Assembly (NCBI RefSeq): GCF_014636865.1
Contig: NZ_BMER01000001.1
Location: 1,910,718-1,974,717, forward strand
Reading direction: 5' to 3'
DNA length: 64,000 nucleotides
Origin: Parapedobacter pyrenivorans
GTDB lineage: Bacteria; Bacteroidota; Bacteroidia; Sphingobacteriales; Sphingobacteriaceae
Each line of letters starts with the position of its first letter. Position 1 is the first letter of the stretch. Of this stretch, positions 53,901 through 61,651 are shown one piece after another. The position numbers and the translations under genes are program-made. The notes beneath the pieces are model-generated. The model was not told the DNA's origin and searched no databases. It saw only the letters and a program-made list of their open reading frames with translations.

Positions 53901-54659
53901 GCCGTTAAAGTCGACGTTTAATTCCTTGATGGTTTGTCCAAGAATCTTGATGAATGCTGTGTTTTGGGAAGTTTCGCTCGGACCTGATGCCGTTGTAATG
54001 AACGCCAGTAGATTTTTTCGGCCTTGGGCAATAAGGTATCCGTCTTCCAGCGTAACCAAGCCGTTGGATTGCAGGCGCTGGAATTTTCGCAACCCCATGT
54101 AGGATAGGCCGAGTGGGTCTTGCCGCCAAAGCGGTATCGTAATCAAGCTCTGGGGGGCCGTAATGGCTTGGTAAGCTTCGTTAACATTCGCTGCAATGGA
54201 ATCGGGTTGAAGTAGGGAGTCAATTCTTTGATAGTCGTCATCGTCTAGAAAGAGCGGCAGATTGCGGCTCACTAAATCCATTAGGTCGGTGAGCTGGTCT
54301 TCTTCCAGCCGTACTTGGAGCCGCTGGATATAAGGAGCGGCTTTCCTTTCGATGGTCGTTGCAAACGCATCGGCATATTCCTGTAATGCCGCGATGTTGT
54401 CTTCCTGCGATGTGGATATGTTGATGATGGTCTTATCAGCAAACTTAACCGATTGCAAGACATCATTGATTTGTTCCGAACCTTCACCTGCAGGGATAAG
54501 TTTAGTAATATCCTCTTCAAACCGAATGCGGCTGGCCCAATAGGTGAGCACGATGAGGACTAACGGAATGGAAAAGTAGAAAGCGGCTTTATGCTTTTGA
54601 AAGTAACGGTATATGGAATAGAAAAACGAAGCCAATGGGTGCGTAATTATTTCTGGCAA
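50958..54659 (-). CDS. trifunctional MMPL transporter/lysophospholipid acyltransferase/SAM methyltransferase
   Basis: 1233 residues. The MMPL/RND-type exporter (about 1-850) has two sets of membrane segments and large periplasmic loops. A PlsC-type acyltransferase (about 895-1030) has ANHTSILD, with His909 and Asp914, and VFPEGTRS near 975. A class I methyltransferase (about 1105-1233) has LHLGCGYG near 1119 and TAWDNDG near 1142. This three-part fusion is a known Bacteroidota type linked to pigment and lipid export. The only plausible start is TTG at 54659; no in-frame ATG precedes it before a stop. Confidence 0.88.
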   Translation of the reverse strand: MPEIITHPLASFFYSIYRYFQKHKAAFYFSIPLVLIVLTYWASRIRFEEDITKLIPAGEGSEQINDVLQSVKFADKTIINISTSQEDNIAALQEYADAFATTIERKAAPYIQRLQVRLEEDQLTDLMDLVSRNLPLFLDDDDYQRIDSLLQPDSIAANVNEAYQAITAPQSLITIPLWRQDPLGLSYMGLRKFQRLQSNGLVTLEDGYLIAQGRKNLLAFITTASGPSETSQNTAFIKILGQTIKELNVDFNGRASAEYFGATAMAVANAEQIKQDIRVTLSIALVALVALFIYFYRRATIPLIILFPAVFGSLLGVAALYWLKGTISAISIGIGSVLLGLTLDYSLHILSHYRGTGDVKRLFESTTKPLLMCAVFTAVDFLCLLFLHSDVLKDLGIFAAVSVLGAALFALIFIPQVYSPRKGIAVRQNTFVDAIARYDFSRNKWILFVGIACTLISLFTFQRVGFNDDLAALNYQPKHLRQAEQRLDTLTDYSAKSIYLVAYGDTYDDALARNAVLFQQLEQQEAQRTILGFQSVGSVAFPVAEQRERINRWNRFWAAARKERLMEQLVSEGQKVGFKENTFEPFFEKLSQPFSPLNTTDQNLLNTLFLDEFIASGKNLTTITTVVKIENGDTSPLIQSLSDEDGGVLAIDRKHLQEKLLSNLEADFNTLFFIASIAVFVVIFLFFGSLELTLVTNIPIFLGWLVTLGLMGMFGIQFNAFNIIITTLIFGLGVDYSIFMTKGLLEQYTYGSRDMPAYKSGVVMSALATILCFGILIFAKHPAIQSISIIPLIGLLVVVLMSFSIQPWLFRLFISGPQDKGNTPWRIINLLLTGLTFGYFFLGGLTVSLLARLLIPIIPVGKKKKFKVFHRVLQLFFHNLMYRTPGIRMNVIGKAPSNYDPPVMIIANHTSILDTPTMGLLHPMQIFMMNDRQLRSPFFGHAMRMVGAHPATENQPESLEKLRKKVRQGYSIIVFPEGTRSMTTAIQRFHKGAFYLAEQLKLDILPVLIHGNAHSLPKNDNMLKPGPITMKFLPRIKHNDVRFGNTYSERTKKIAAHFKAEFRALRNERETADYFWRKIAFNYVYKPKSIQREVKAVFNINKACYHRLLRVLPANGRFLHLGCGYGVLDFLLVYDSAERRVTAWDNDGEKISAAQHTYTVNRYSLQFVMDIPPYAGYDVLIVSNSTMIDRQADQQIPDWVVLLTTDPIVSAFLTEQGFEFISGEGKLAIFRKR

Positions 54660-54917
54660 AGGTAGCAGATTTTTGCGACCGACCCATGCTGTTTGCCAAT
54701 AGCGGTATCCATCCCTTTCCCTTCCAGATTGAGTTAGGGCTTGTTTGATAATAATATCATATTACCCAAGTATAAACAGATAATCAATAGAAGTTTAATA
54801 GCGGTAATACCCTTGTTAACCATTTATTAAACTTTTGTAAATACCATGTTTAATCTATGTAAATATGAACGAAGAATCAATTGGATGTGGAAGGAGTGGC
54901 AAATGGAGTGCGAAGCA

Positions 54918-56096
54918 CTAAAGAGTACGGAGGCGATCTCGTCGTATCAGTATGAAATAGCTTGTAAAACCAACAATTCCGGCGCTGATCGTTGCTAACG
55001 CCAGGCTGCCAAGAATATATTCGAAGAGGTGTTGCTGGATAAATGTACGGTACGTGCTGACTTCACGCCATTGAAAGGCTTGGTGGGCAACAGAACCTGT
55101 AAGGGATGCGCCAATTTGGATGCAGGCAAAGATGATGAACGGGATGAGTGGTGGCAGGCTTACATTCGAGAAAGCGAAAGCAATCAATTTATTGAGCCGT
55201 AGCACCACGGCAAAAAACAGCACGATGACGGTTTGAAAGCCCCAAAATGGCGATAATCCGACGAATACACCCAAAGCCGCGGATGAAGCTTTTTTCTGAG
55301 GGGAGTCTTCGCTATGCAACAGATCTTCAAAAAAAAAACGCTTGAATCCTTTTTTTTTGAAGGTGCGGAAATAGTCGCGGGGGCGGATATAAAACAACGT
55401 AACCAATACCAACCAGGTATTGAGGATACTGATACGGGTAAAGTCGCGGAATGGCCGAAAGTGGGATACCCGATCGACAGGATCGTAGTGCACGCTTATC
55501 GGGATATTCCGTATAGCAATACCTCGCCACGCTGCTTTGACAATTACTTCTATTTCGAACTCAAACTTCGTTGTATAGAAGCGGGTGTTTTGCAGCTTTT
55601 TTAGTGGATATAGCCGGAAGCCAGACTGCGTGTCTGAAAGCGCGATACCGGTTTCGAACCGGAACCAAAAATTGGAAAACCGGTTGCCGAAGCTACTGCG
55701 GCCAGGGATGCCGGCCCGATTCATATTGCGGTCACCAATAAGCAATGCTGGGCCGTTTTTCTGAATGTCGTGGATAAACGCGGGAATATCTTCTGGAAAA
55801 TGCTGCCCGTCCGAGTCGATCGTAATCGCATAGTCAAAGCCTTTCGTGCTTGCTTCGCGAAAAGCCCTTCTCAAGGCATTCCCTTTGCCACCGTTATGTG
55901 GCAGGTGAATAATGGTCAGGTTGTTATAATGACCTAATATATTGCGAGTAGTATCTGTAGAACCGTCGTTAACGACGATAATCTGCGAGGTATAGCTGCT
56001 AACACCGTCCAATACACGAGAAAGTGTTTTGGCATTGTTGTAGGTGGGAACGACCACGCAAGCATTGATGGATGCTAATACCTCGTTGCTGGCCAT
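54918..56096 (-). CDS. GT2 glycosyltransferase fused to DUF2062 membrane domain
   Basis: 392 residues from the ATG at 56096; an earlier GTG would overlap the upstream gene. The GT2 domain (about 10-230) has VVVPTYNNAKTLSRVLD, the metal site ITIDSDGQHFPED and GFRLYPL. A Lys/Phe-rich linker (about 255-270) leads into a DUF2062 domain with three hydrophobic segments (285-380), including SPFWGFQT. The fusion is frequent in aryl polyene clusters, where sugar addition to the pigment or a lipid is suspected. The linker codons contain A9 and T10 runs. Confidence 0.85.
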   Translation of the reverse strand: MASNEVLASINACVVVPTYNNAKTLSRVLDGVSSYTSQIIVVNDGSTDTTRNILGHYNNLTIIHLPHNGGKGNALRRAFREASTKGFDYAITIDSDGQHFPEDIPAFIHDIQKNGPALLIGDRNMNRAGIPGRSSFGNRFSNFWFRFETGIALSDTQSGFRLYPLKKLQNTRFYTTKFEFEIEVIVKAAWRGIAIRNIPISVHYDPVDRVSHFRPFRDFTRISILNTWLVLVTLFYIRPRDYFRTFKKKGFKRFFFEDLLHSEDSPQKKASSAALGVFVGLSPFWGFQTVIVLFFAVVLRLNKLIAFAFSNVSLPPLIPFIIFACIQIGASLTGSVAHQAFQWREVSTYRTFIQQHLFEYILGSLALATISAGIVGFTSYFILIRRDRLRTL

Positions 56097-56109
56097 GCAG
56101 GTAGATTCA

Positions 56110-56577
56110 TCATTTTTTTGAAAACTCTTCGAAGTACCCACTGATCATGGCTTTCAGTCCATCGTCTGCTAGCGAAGGCAGTGCTTGTTGGATAAATTGC
56201 CGGTCGTCTTCGATTTGTTGGTTATATTTCAAGAATTTAGGAAGGTGTTCCTGTACACTGAGGCGAATAAGCCGGATTTCGGCATTGTCAGGGTCATCCG
56301 CTACAGCCTGCTCGATCCATTGTACCGCTTCTTTGACCTTCGGTCCACGTTCGGTCAGCTTTTCATATCTTGCTAGAAGCGCAAGTCCCGCACCCTTGTA
56401 AGCTACCAAAACAGGCTTGTCATTTTTGGTGACATGTTCCAAAGGTTCATAAAATGCCCGTGCCTGCGCTTCCGACTTAGTCGCTTCCTTATAAAGGAGC
56501 CTGAGCGCATTGAGATCCTGCGCGTGAACAAGTACGCCACACAAAAATACCGCAAGCAGAGAAAATAGCATCTTCAT
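56110..56577 (-). CDS. small periplasmic protein of unknown function
   Basis: 155 residues with a clear signal peptide (MKMLFSLLAVFLCGVLVHA, cleavage near 19). The mature part is all-helical with a TPR-like flavour (GAGLALLARYEKL, AVADDPDNAEIRLIRLSVQ), but I cannot name a family. It lies between a FabZ-like dehydratase (3-base gap) and the GT2-DUF2062 gene, so it probably belongs to the same pigment/lipid pathway and acts in the periplasm, perhaps as a carrier or assembly factor. Confidence 0.72.
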   Translation of the reverse strand: MKMLFSLLAVFLCGVLVHAQDLNALRLLYKEATKSEAQARAFYEPLEHVTKNDKPVLVAYKGAGLALLARYEKLTERGPKVKEAVQWIEQAVADDPDNAEIRLIRLSVQEHLPKFLKYNQQIEDDRQFIQQALPSLADDGLKAMISGYFEEFSKK

Positions 56578-56580
56578 AAC

Positions 56581-56949
56581 CTATACTTTTTGGAAGACGC
56601 CGCTGAATTTAAGTGCCATAGTGTCTTCAAATGATGTCGTACTCCTGACAGAAAGCAATCCGTCTTCTTCTTCAACATCCAATTCTACCTGAATGTTTGG
56701 ATGATTATCCGGATTAATGATAGCCATGAACTTGACGTTTCTGGCTTTTTTCAACACTAATGAACATTCCGCCCATTTTTCCGCCAGCTCCTTGATGATT
56801 TGCATCATGCATACACCGGGCGTAACCGGGTTGTTTGGAAAATGGCCTTTAAACACGGGATGTGTTTTGTTGATGGAAATTGATGCCGACACCTTTGGGC
56901 CATCTGCAGTAAATGCTGCTATCGAGTAAAAATCGTGGAAAAGCGACAT
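56581..56949 (-). CDS. FabZ-like 3-hydroxyacyl-ACP dehydratase
   Basis: 122 residues from the ATG at 56949; an upstream TTG was rejected. The hot-dog core includes KGHFPNNPVTPGVCM near 34-48, the classic FabZ His-Phe-Pro motif with a Pro-Gly turn, followed by a helix ending KELAEKW. It could dehydrate 3-hydroxyacyl-ACP for the pigment chains. It is distinct from the two ApeI/ApeP-like proteins 48 kb away and heads the second pigment block. Confidence 0.82.
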   Translation of the reverse strand: MSLFHDFYSIAAFTADGPKVSASISINKTHPVFKGHFPNNPVTPGVCMMQIIKELAEKWAECSLVLKKARNVKFMAIINPDNHPNIQVELDVEEEDGLLSVRSTTSFEDTMALKFSGVFQKV

Positions 56950-57023
56950 AGGGAGCAAAAGTAAAAAAGAACGGGAAATATACCGGGATTTTTGTTAACA
57001 TTGACGATTCATGATTTTCGAAA

Positions 57024-58139
57024 ATGAAAACACTAACCACATTGCTATTAGCTATATTGCCGTTTATGATTCTTGCACAGGAACAATCCGTCGATCTATT
57101 TGTCGGTACATATACGCATTCCGGTAAAAGTAAGGGTATTCACTTGTATGATTTTAATACTGCTACGGGTACGGCTTCGTTAAAAGGCACCGTCGCGGCG
57201 GAGAACCCTTCCTTTTTGGCCGTAAGCACAGACAGGAAATATGTCTATGCGGTGAACGAAAATGGAGATGGCAATGGGACAGTAAGCGCATATACATATG
57301 ATGATGCAGCAAAAAAGCTCGCCCTGTTGAACCAACGGGCTACCGGAGGTGATCACCCTTGTCACATCGTTACGGACAGTAAAGGCACACACGTTGTGGT
57401 ATCCAACTATTCGGGTGGGAATGTCGGTATATTTCCCATTCAATCCGACGGCAGCCTTGGGCCACTAAAGCAATTGATTCAATATGAGGGTAGCGGTCCT
57501 GACCAAAGCAGGCAAAAAGCCCCCCACGCGCATTCCGCTTTTTTTAGCCCGGATGAGAAGCAACTATATGTACAGGATCTAGGCACGGATAAAATCAATA
57601 TTTATGATTACCATCCCGAAAATGCGACCAATCCACTGACTCCGGCAGCGCAACCGGCTTTAGCGGGCGCTCCGGGCGGCGGTCCGCGGCATATTGCGCT
57701 GTCTGCTGATGGCAGGTTTATTTACCTGTTACAGGAGCTGACAGCCCATGTAATGGTTTATCAGCAACGTGCCGGGACATGGGCTACCATCCAAGAAATT
57801 GCCATGAATGAGGCCGGCTTCGAAGGTAAAAACGGGGCGGCTGATATCAAATTATCGCCCGATGGGAAGTTCCTGTACGCGTCCAACCGGGGTGATGCCA
57901 ATACGTTGGCGATTTATGGCGTGGATACGGCAACCGGCAAGCTCACGAAAATAGGCAATCAATCCGTGTTGGGAAGTGGGCCACGTAATTTTACGATGTC
58001 TCCCGATGGCAGGTATCTGTTGGTGGCCAACCAAAATACAGACGAAGTGGTGGTGTTTGCAAGGTCGGCCAATAGCGGTTTGCTTACGGATACAGGGCAT
58101 CGTATCGCCGTAGGATCGCCGGTTTGCTTGGTGTTCTAA
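57024..58139 (+). CDS. exported lactonase-family beta-propeller
   Basis: 371 residues with a signal peptide ending MILAQEQ (cleavage near 19). Seven propeller blades are suggested by repeated SPDGRYL- or SADGRFI-type turns and FVGTYTHSGKSKGI at the start, as in the YbhE-type 6-phosphogluconolactonase family. Because it is exported, a sugar-lactone substrate outside the cytoplasm is likelier than the pentose phosphate step. Divergent from the FabZ-like gene and convergent with the Mrp operon, so it is a single-gene unit. Confidence 0.85.
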   Translation: MKTLTTLLLAILPFMILAQEQSVDLFVGTYTHSGKSKGIHLYDFNTATGTASLKGTVAAENPSFLAVSTDRKYVYAVNENGDGNGTVSAYTYDDAAKKLALLNQRATGGDHPCHIVTDSKGTHVVVSNYSGGNVGIFPIQSDGSLGPLKQLIQYEGSGPDQSRQKAPHAHSAFFSPDEKQLYVQDLGTDKINIYDYHPENATNPLTPAAQPALAGAPGGGPRHIALSADGRFIYLLQELTAHVMVYQQRAGTWATIQEIAMNEAGFEGKNGAADIKLSPDGKFLYASNRGDANTLAIYGVDTATGKLTKIGNQSVLGSGPRNFTMSPDGRYLLVANQNTDEVVVFARSANSGLLTDTGHRIAVGSPVCLVF

Positions 58140-58180
58140 GCAATTATCCGCCTATGAAACTCCCCAAAGCCCATGTTTTT

Positions 58181-58603
58181 TCAAACGGTCTCGTCATCGG
58201 TGCCCAATTCAGGTTCTGCTTTCGGAGGTAACGCGTTCACGGGGGTATTGCCACTACTGAGTTGATGTGTCTCCTTGTCGTACATGCCGGCTAGATCGTC
58301 ATCAGCAGTTCCTTCCCATTGTGCGGTGCCGATAAAATAGGCCGACCGGGCTATGAGGTGCGCTGCTACCGGAGCGGTAAGGATGAGAAAGAAGATAATC
58401 GCCAGCGCTTTTGTTGTTACGGAAACTTCTTCGGGAAAATAGAACGCCGCACTTAACAATAACAAACCACCGCCAAGTGTTGCTGCTTTTACCGTTACGG
58501 ACAACCTGAGATAGAAATCGGGCATCCTCAGGATGCCGATGGCGGCAACAAGAATGGCCAGTGCGCCTATCGTACACAATACGCCGATGATGATATTGAT
58601 CAT
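58181..58603 (-). CDS. mrpG: Mrp antiporter subunit G
   Basis: 140 residues with three membrane segments in the first 95 (IGVLCTIGALAILVAAIGIL, GGGLLLLSAAFYF, ALAIIFFLILTAPVAAHLIA); ILRMPDFYLRLSV near 24 is the MnhG/PhaG signature. A 40-residue polar tail follows. Last gene of the seven-gene Mrp Na+/H+ antiporter operon, overlapping mrpF by four bases. Confidence 0.92.
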   Translation of the reverse strand: MINIIIGVLCTIGALAILVAAIGILRMPDFYLRLSVTVKAATLGGGLLLLSAAFYFPEEVSVTTKALAIIFFLILTAPVAAHLIARSAYFIGTAQWEGTADDDLAGMYDKETHQLSSGNTPVNALPPKAEPELGTDDETV

Positions 58604-58872
58604 TTTCGCCCCCTTTTTTCGATATAATAAGAAAATGCGATGGTGCCTAGGAACGCAATGAGCGCAAGGATCATGGCAACATCGATAAACGTTGATTTAC
58701 CAGTACTTATGCTATAGACCGTAATCACGCTGATGCCAATGGTAATCAATAAATCCAGCGCGATCACACGGTCGACGATATCGGGTCCCTTGAAGAGCCT
58801 GATAAATACCAAAAGCAGCGATATTGCCAGGATCGGCAAAATCACGTAGTCGATGTAACTATCTAATGTCAT
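58600..58872 (-). CDS. mrpF: Mrp antiporter subunit F
   Basis: 90 residues with three membrane segments; RLFKGPDIVDRVIALDLL near 24-41 is the MnhF/PhaF mark. Part of the membrane complex exchanging Na+ or K+ for protons. Four-base overlaps with mrpE and mrpG show tight coupling. Confidence 0.93.
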   Translation of the reverse strand: MTLDSYIDYVILPILAISLLLVFIRLFKGPDIVDRVIALDLLITIGISVITVYSISTGKSTFIDVAMILALIAFLGTIAFSYYIEKRGRK

Positions 58873-59345
58873 CGTATAATCTCCAATAGTCTCCGCTCTA
58901 CCCGTTCCTTAATCTGTTCGATAAACTGTTCCTTGCTCTTCATGTACATGGCATGGATATAAAGTACTTTCCGGTCTTCACTGACATCGATGACGAGCGT
59001 GCCGGGTGTCAATGCAATCATGGTAGATAACATGTTGATTTCGAAATCGCTCTCGGCTTCCATCGGGTATTTTACAATGCCGGGCTTCATAAAGAATTTC
59101 GGCGTGATCACATCATAGGCTACCTGGATATTCGCTTTTACCATTTCGTAAAGGAAGTACAAAACGAATCCAATGATTTTGGGCACACGATTGAAATAAC
59201 GTTGATCGCGTTCATTGCGGTTCATCAGCCACAGCAGGAAAAACCCGATGGCGAAACCAAACAGGAAATTTGAATAGTATAACACGCCTGTCAATGCTAC
59301 CCAAGTAAAGGCGAGCAGCAGGTTCATCAAAAATTGTTTAACCAT
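58869..59345 (-). CDS. mrpE: Mrp antiporter subunit E
   Basis: 158 residues with N-terminal membrane helices (LLLAFTWVALTGVLYYSN, FAIGFFLLWLM) and a cytoplasmic half containing LSTMIALTPGTLVIDVSED near 105, the MnhE signature. It starts 11 bases after mrpD. Structural and assembly subunit of the antiporter. Confidence 0.93.
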   Translation of the reverse strand: MVKQFLMNLLLAFTWVALTGVLYYSNFLFGFAIGFFLLWLMNRNERDQRYFNRVPKIIGFVLYFLYEMVKANIQVAYDVITPKFFMKPGIVKYPMEAESDFEINMLSTMIALTPGTLVIDVSEDRKVLYIHAMYMKSKEQFIEQIKERVERRLLEIIR

Positions 59346-59356
59346 GGTCGTACCGT

Positions 59357-60880
59357 TTACTGTAATTCATTCGTTCCCAAAACAGCCTCGATATAGGGTG
59401 AGGTGTCTTTCATCTCGCGGGCGATGTGCTTGACCACTGACGCGATATTTTCGGCGCCCAACCCGATGTATAGCGTGATGACAGCTAAAAAGACAATGGG
59501 TGTGACCAAAAGCGATTTCCTGAACTTGCTTAAAGGCTGGAAATCATCGGTAAGTACTCCTTCGTCTTCTATAATGGGCCGGTCTTTCCAAAAAACCTTT
59601 GACCACATCAGGGAAATAACATATAGCGTAGCAAAGCTACCAATAATAAGGGCCGCTATCAATGCATAATGACCACCCATGAATCCCGCTTCAAACAGGT
59701 GGATTTTGGGCCAAAATCCCGATAACGGCGGGATGCCTACCAGGGAAAAGAGGACAATCGCCATCAATAGCGACAACAGCGGATACTCCGCATACAGCCC
59801 GCCCAACTTATCCATATTCATGGTTCCGCGTAACTTTCGGATGAGGCCGGCAATCAGGAAGATGTTGGTCTTCACCATAATATCGTGGAATAGGTAAAAT
59901 AGGGCCCCGGTTATCGCCACCTCTGAATACATACCCAGGCCACCAACCATGAAGCCGATATGGCAAACGATAAGGTAGGAAAACATCCGCCGGATGTTGT
60001 TTTTGATAACAGCACCAAAGGTGCCTGTGAGGATTGTAAATATCGCGAGAAAAACCAATAGTGTCCGGATGAAATCATCGGGAATAAATATCAGTGTAAA
60101 TATCCGGAACAGCGCATAAATGCCAACCTTGGTGAGCAGGCCGCCAAATATAGCGGCCACTGCCGATGGCGGTGTGTGGTAAGAAGACGGCAACCAGAAG
60201 TATAGGGGGAATACAGCTGATTTGATCCCAAAGCCAATGATGAAGAAAATCGCCGTGATGTCGACTAGTTTTCGGTTCTCCAATGCTGCTACTTTAAGCG
60301 ATAGGTCAGCCATATTAAGCGTGCCGGTAATGCCGTAGAGAATGCCGATCCCCGTAAGGAAGAAGGTAGAAGCCAGAATGTTCATGGCCATGTACTTCAC
60401 AGATCCTTCGATTTGCGCCTTCCTGCCCCCCAGCGTCATTAATACAAAAGAGGCGATGATAACCACTTCAAACCATACATATAGATTGAAGATATCACCT
60501 GTGAGGAAAGCACCATTGAGTCCCATCAACAGGAAATGGAATATCGGAAAATAACCGTATATCATCCGGCCGCGTGCTATACCAGTGGCGGAATAGATGG
60601 AAACGGCAAGCCCCGAGAATGAGGTGAGTAATACCATGCTGCTGCTAAATACATCGGCCACAAACGAAATACCGAAGGGGGCTTCCCAACCCGCAGCCTG
60701 CATGGTGAGGATACCACCGTCCCACACTTGGGCAAACAACCCGATGGCCACCAGCATAGCAAGGAGACTGCCCGCGATGCTGATCATCCGCTGCGCAATT
60801 GTTTTACGCCAAAAGAAGAGCAATAGGATGGCCGTAAACAGGTGGACGACTACGGGGAAAACGATGGCGTTGTCAATCAT
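59357..60880 (-). CDS. mrpD: Mrp antiporter subunit D
   Basis: 507 residues with about 14 membrane segments, homologous to NuoN/NuoM-type proton-channel subunits of complex I. The conserved FHFLLMGLNGAFLTGDIFNLYVWFE block near 115 carries the key acidic residue of the lysine-glutamate pair, and SYHTPPSAVAAIFGG is near 233. It translocates protons within the antiporter. It overlaps mrpC by four bases. Confidence 0.94.
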   Translation of the reverse strand: MIDNAIVFPVVVHLFTAILLLFFWRKTIAQRMISIAGSLLAMLVAIGLFAQVWDGGILTMQAAGWEAPFGISFVADVFSSSMVLLTSFSGLAVSIYSATGIARGRMIYGYFPIFHFLLMGLNGAFLTGDIFNLYVWFEVVIIASFVLMTLGGRKAQIEGSVKYMAMNILASTFFLTGIGILYGITGTLNMADLSLKVAALENRKLVDITAIFFIIGFGIKSAVFPLYFWLPSSYHTPPSAVAAIFGGLLTKVGIYALFRIFTLIFIPDDFIRTLLVFLAIFTILTGTFGAVIKNNIRRMFSYLIVCHIGFMVGGLGMYSEVAITGALFYLFHDIMVKTNIFLIAGLIRKLRGTMNMDKLGGLYAEYPLLSLLMAIVLFSLVGIPPLSGFWPKIHLFEAGFMGGHYALIAALIIGSFATLYVISLMWSKVFWKDRPIIEDEGVLTDDFQPLSKFRKSLLVTPIVFLAVITLYIGLGAENIASVVKHIAREMKDTSPYIEAVLGTNELQ

Positions 60881-61233
60881 ATATCTTCTTCTTCCGGTGT
60901 GTTCAAATCATCAAGGTCGTCCGAATTGACCAATACATAAACCCGTTTCAATAAAACGATGGCAAACGACTGTATGCCGAAACTGATAACAATAGCCGTC
61001 AAAATTAACGCCTGCGGGATAGGGTCGGCATAGATATCGGTAAACAACTTGGCGGCATTGTCTATTACCGGGGGTTTGCCTTTCGTGATCCCCCCCAATA
61101 AGAAAATCAACAGGTTCGCGCCATTGCCCAATAAGATCAACCCGATCAATAATTTTACCATACTCCGCCGAAGTAGCATGAAAATGCCGGAAGCATACAA
61201 TACGCCGATCAAGATGACAAGTACTAATTCCAT
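60877..61233 (-). CDS. mrpC: Mrp antiporter subunit C
   Basis: 118 residues with three membrane segments; homologous to NuoK, with [18 protein letters not shown] near 31-48 and [16 protein letters not shown] near 72. The polar tail (100-118) is rich in Asp/Glu. It lies two bases after mrpB and overlaps mrpD. Confidence 0.94.
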   Translation of the reverse strand: MELVLVILIGVLYASGIFMLLRRSMVKLLIGLILLGNGANLLIFLLGGITKGKPPVIDNAAKLFTDIYADPIPQALILTAIVISFGIQSFAIVLLKRVYVLVNSDDLDDLNTPEEEDI

Positions 61234-61235
61234 GG

Positions 61236-61649
61236 CTATTCGCTGTATTGGGAAATGGTAAACAATATCGTAAGTACTACGCCGATGACGACAAGATATA
61301 CCCCTAAATCAAAAAATAATGCAGAGCCAATCATCCCGATAACCGGGAAAGGTTCATCAAACCACAGGCCCGTCATTACGGGCATCCCTACGAACATGGG
61401 CGCAAACATGCTGAGTGCAGCAAGTGCAAGTCCCATTGGAATCAAGGAGCTGGGGTGGATGCGGAGCAGCTTCAGCGTCGCGTCCGTGTTGTGGGTAAAG
61501 CTATGGAGTACAAAGGCGATGGCAGCGATAAGCCCACCAACAAAACCTCCGCCCGGATAATAGTGCCCCCGTAGCAAAATGAATATCGAAAAAAGCAATA
61601 AAATAGGTAGCAAGTAATTCGATGCTGTTTTTAATATCGTACTCTTCAT
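61236..61649 (-). CDS. mrpB: Mrp antiporter subunit B
   Basis: 137 residues with four membrane segments. YYPGGGFVGGLIAAIAFVLH near 31-50 is the MnhB signature; GVYLVVIGVVLTILF closes the protein. It follows the mrpA stop by two bases. Forms the cation-side part of the antiporter with the MrpA C-terminus. Confidence 0.94.
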   Translation of the reverse strand: MKSTILKTASNYLLPILLLFSIFILLRGHYYPGGGFVGGLIAAIAFVLHSFTHNTDATLKLLRIHPSSLIPMGLALAALSMFAPMFVGMPVMTGLWFDEPFPVIGMIGSALFFDLGVYLVVIGVVLTILFTISQYSE

Positions 61650-61651
61650 AA

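Noticed and set aside
56956-56963. Minus-strand TACTTTTG as promoter of the FabZ-like block
   Set aside because: It matches the -7 consensus but no TTG lies 18-22 bases upstream, and it is only seven bases from the start codon.
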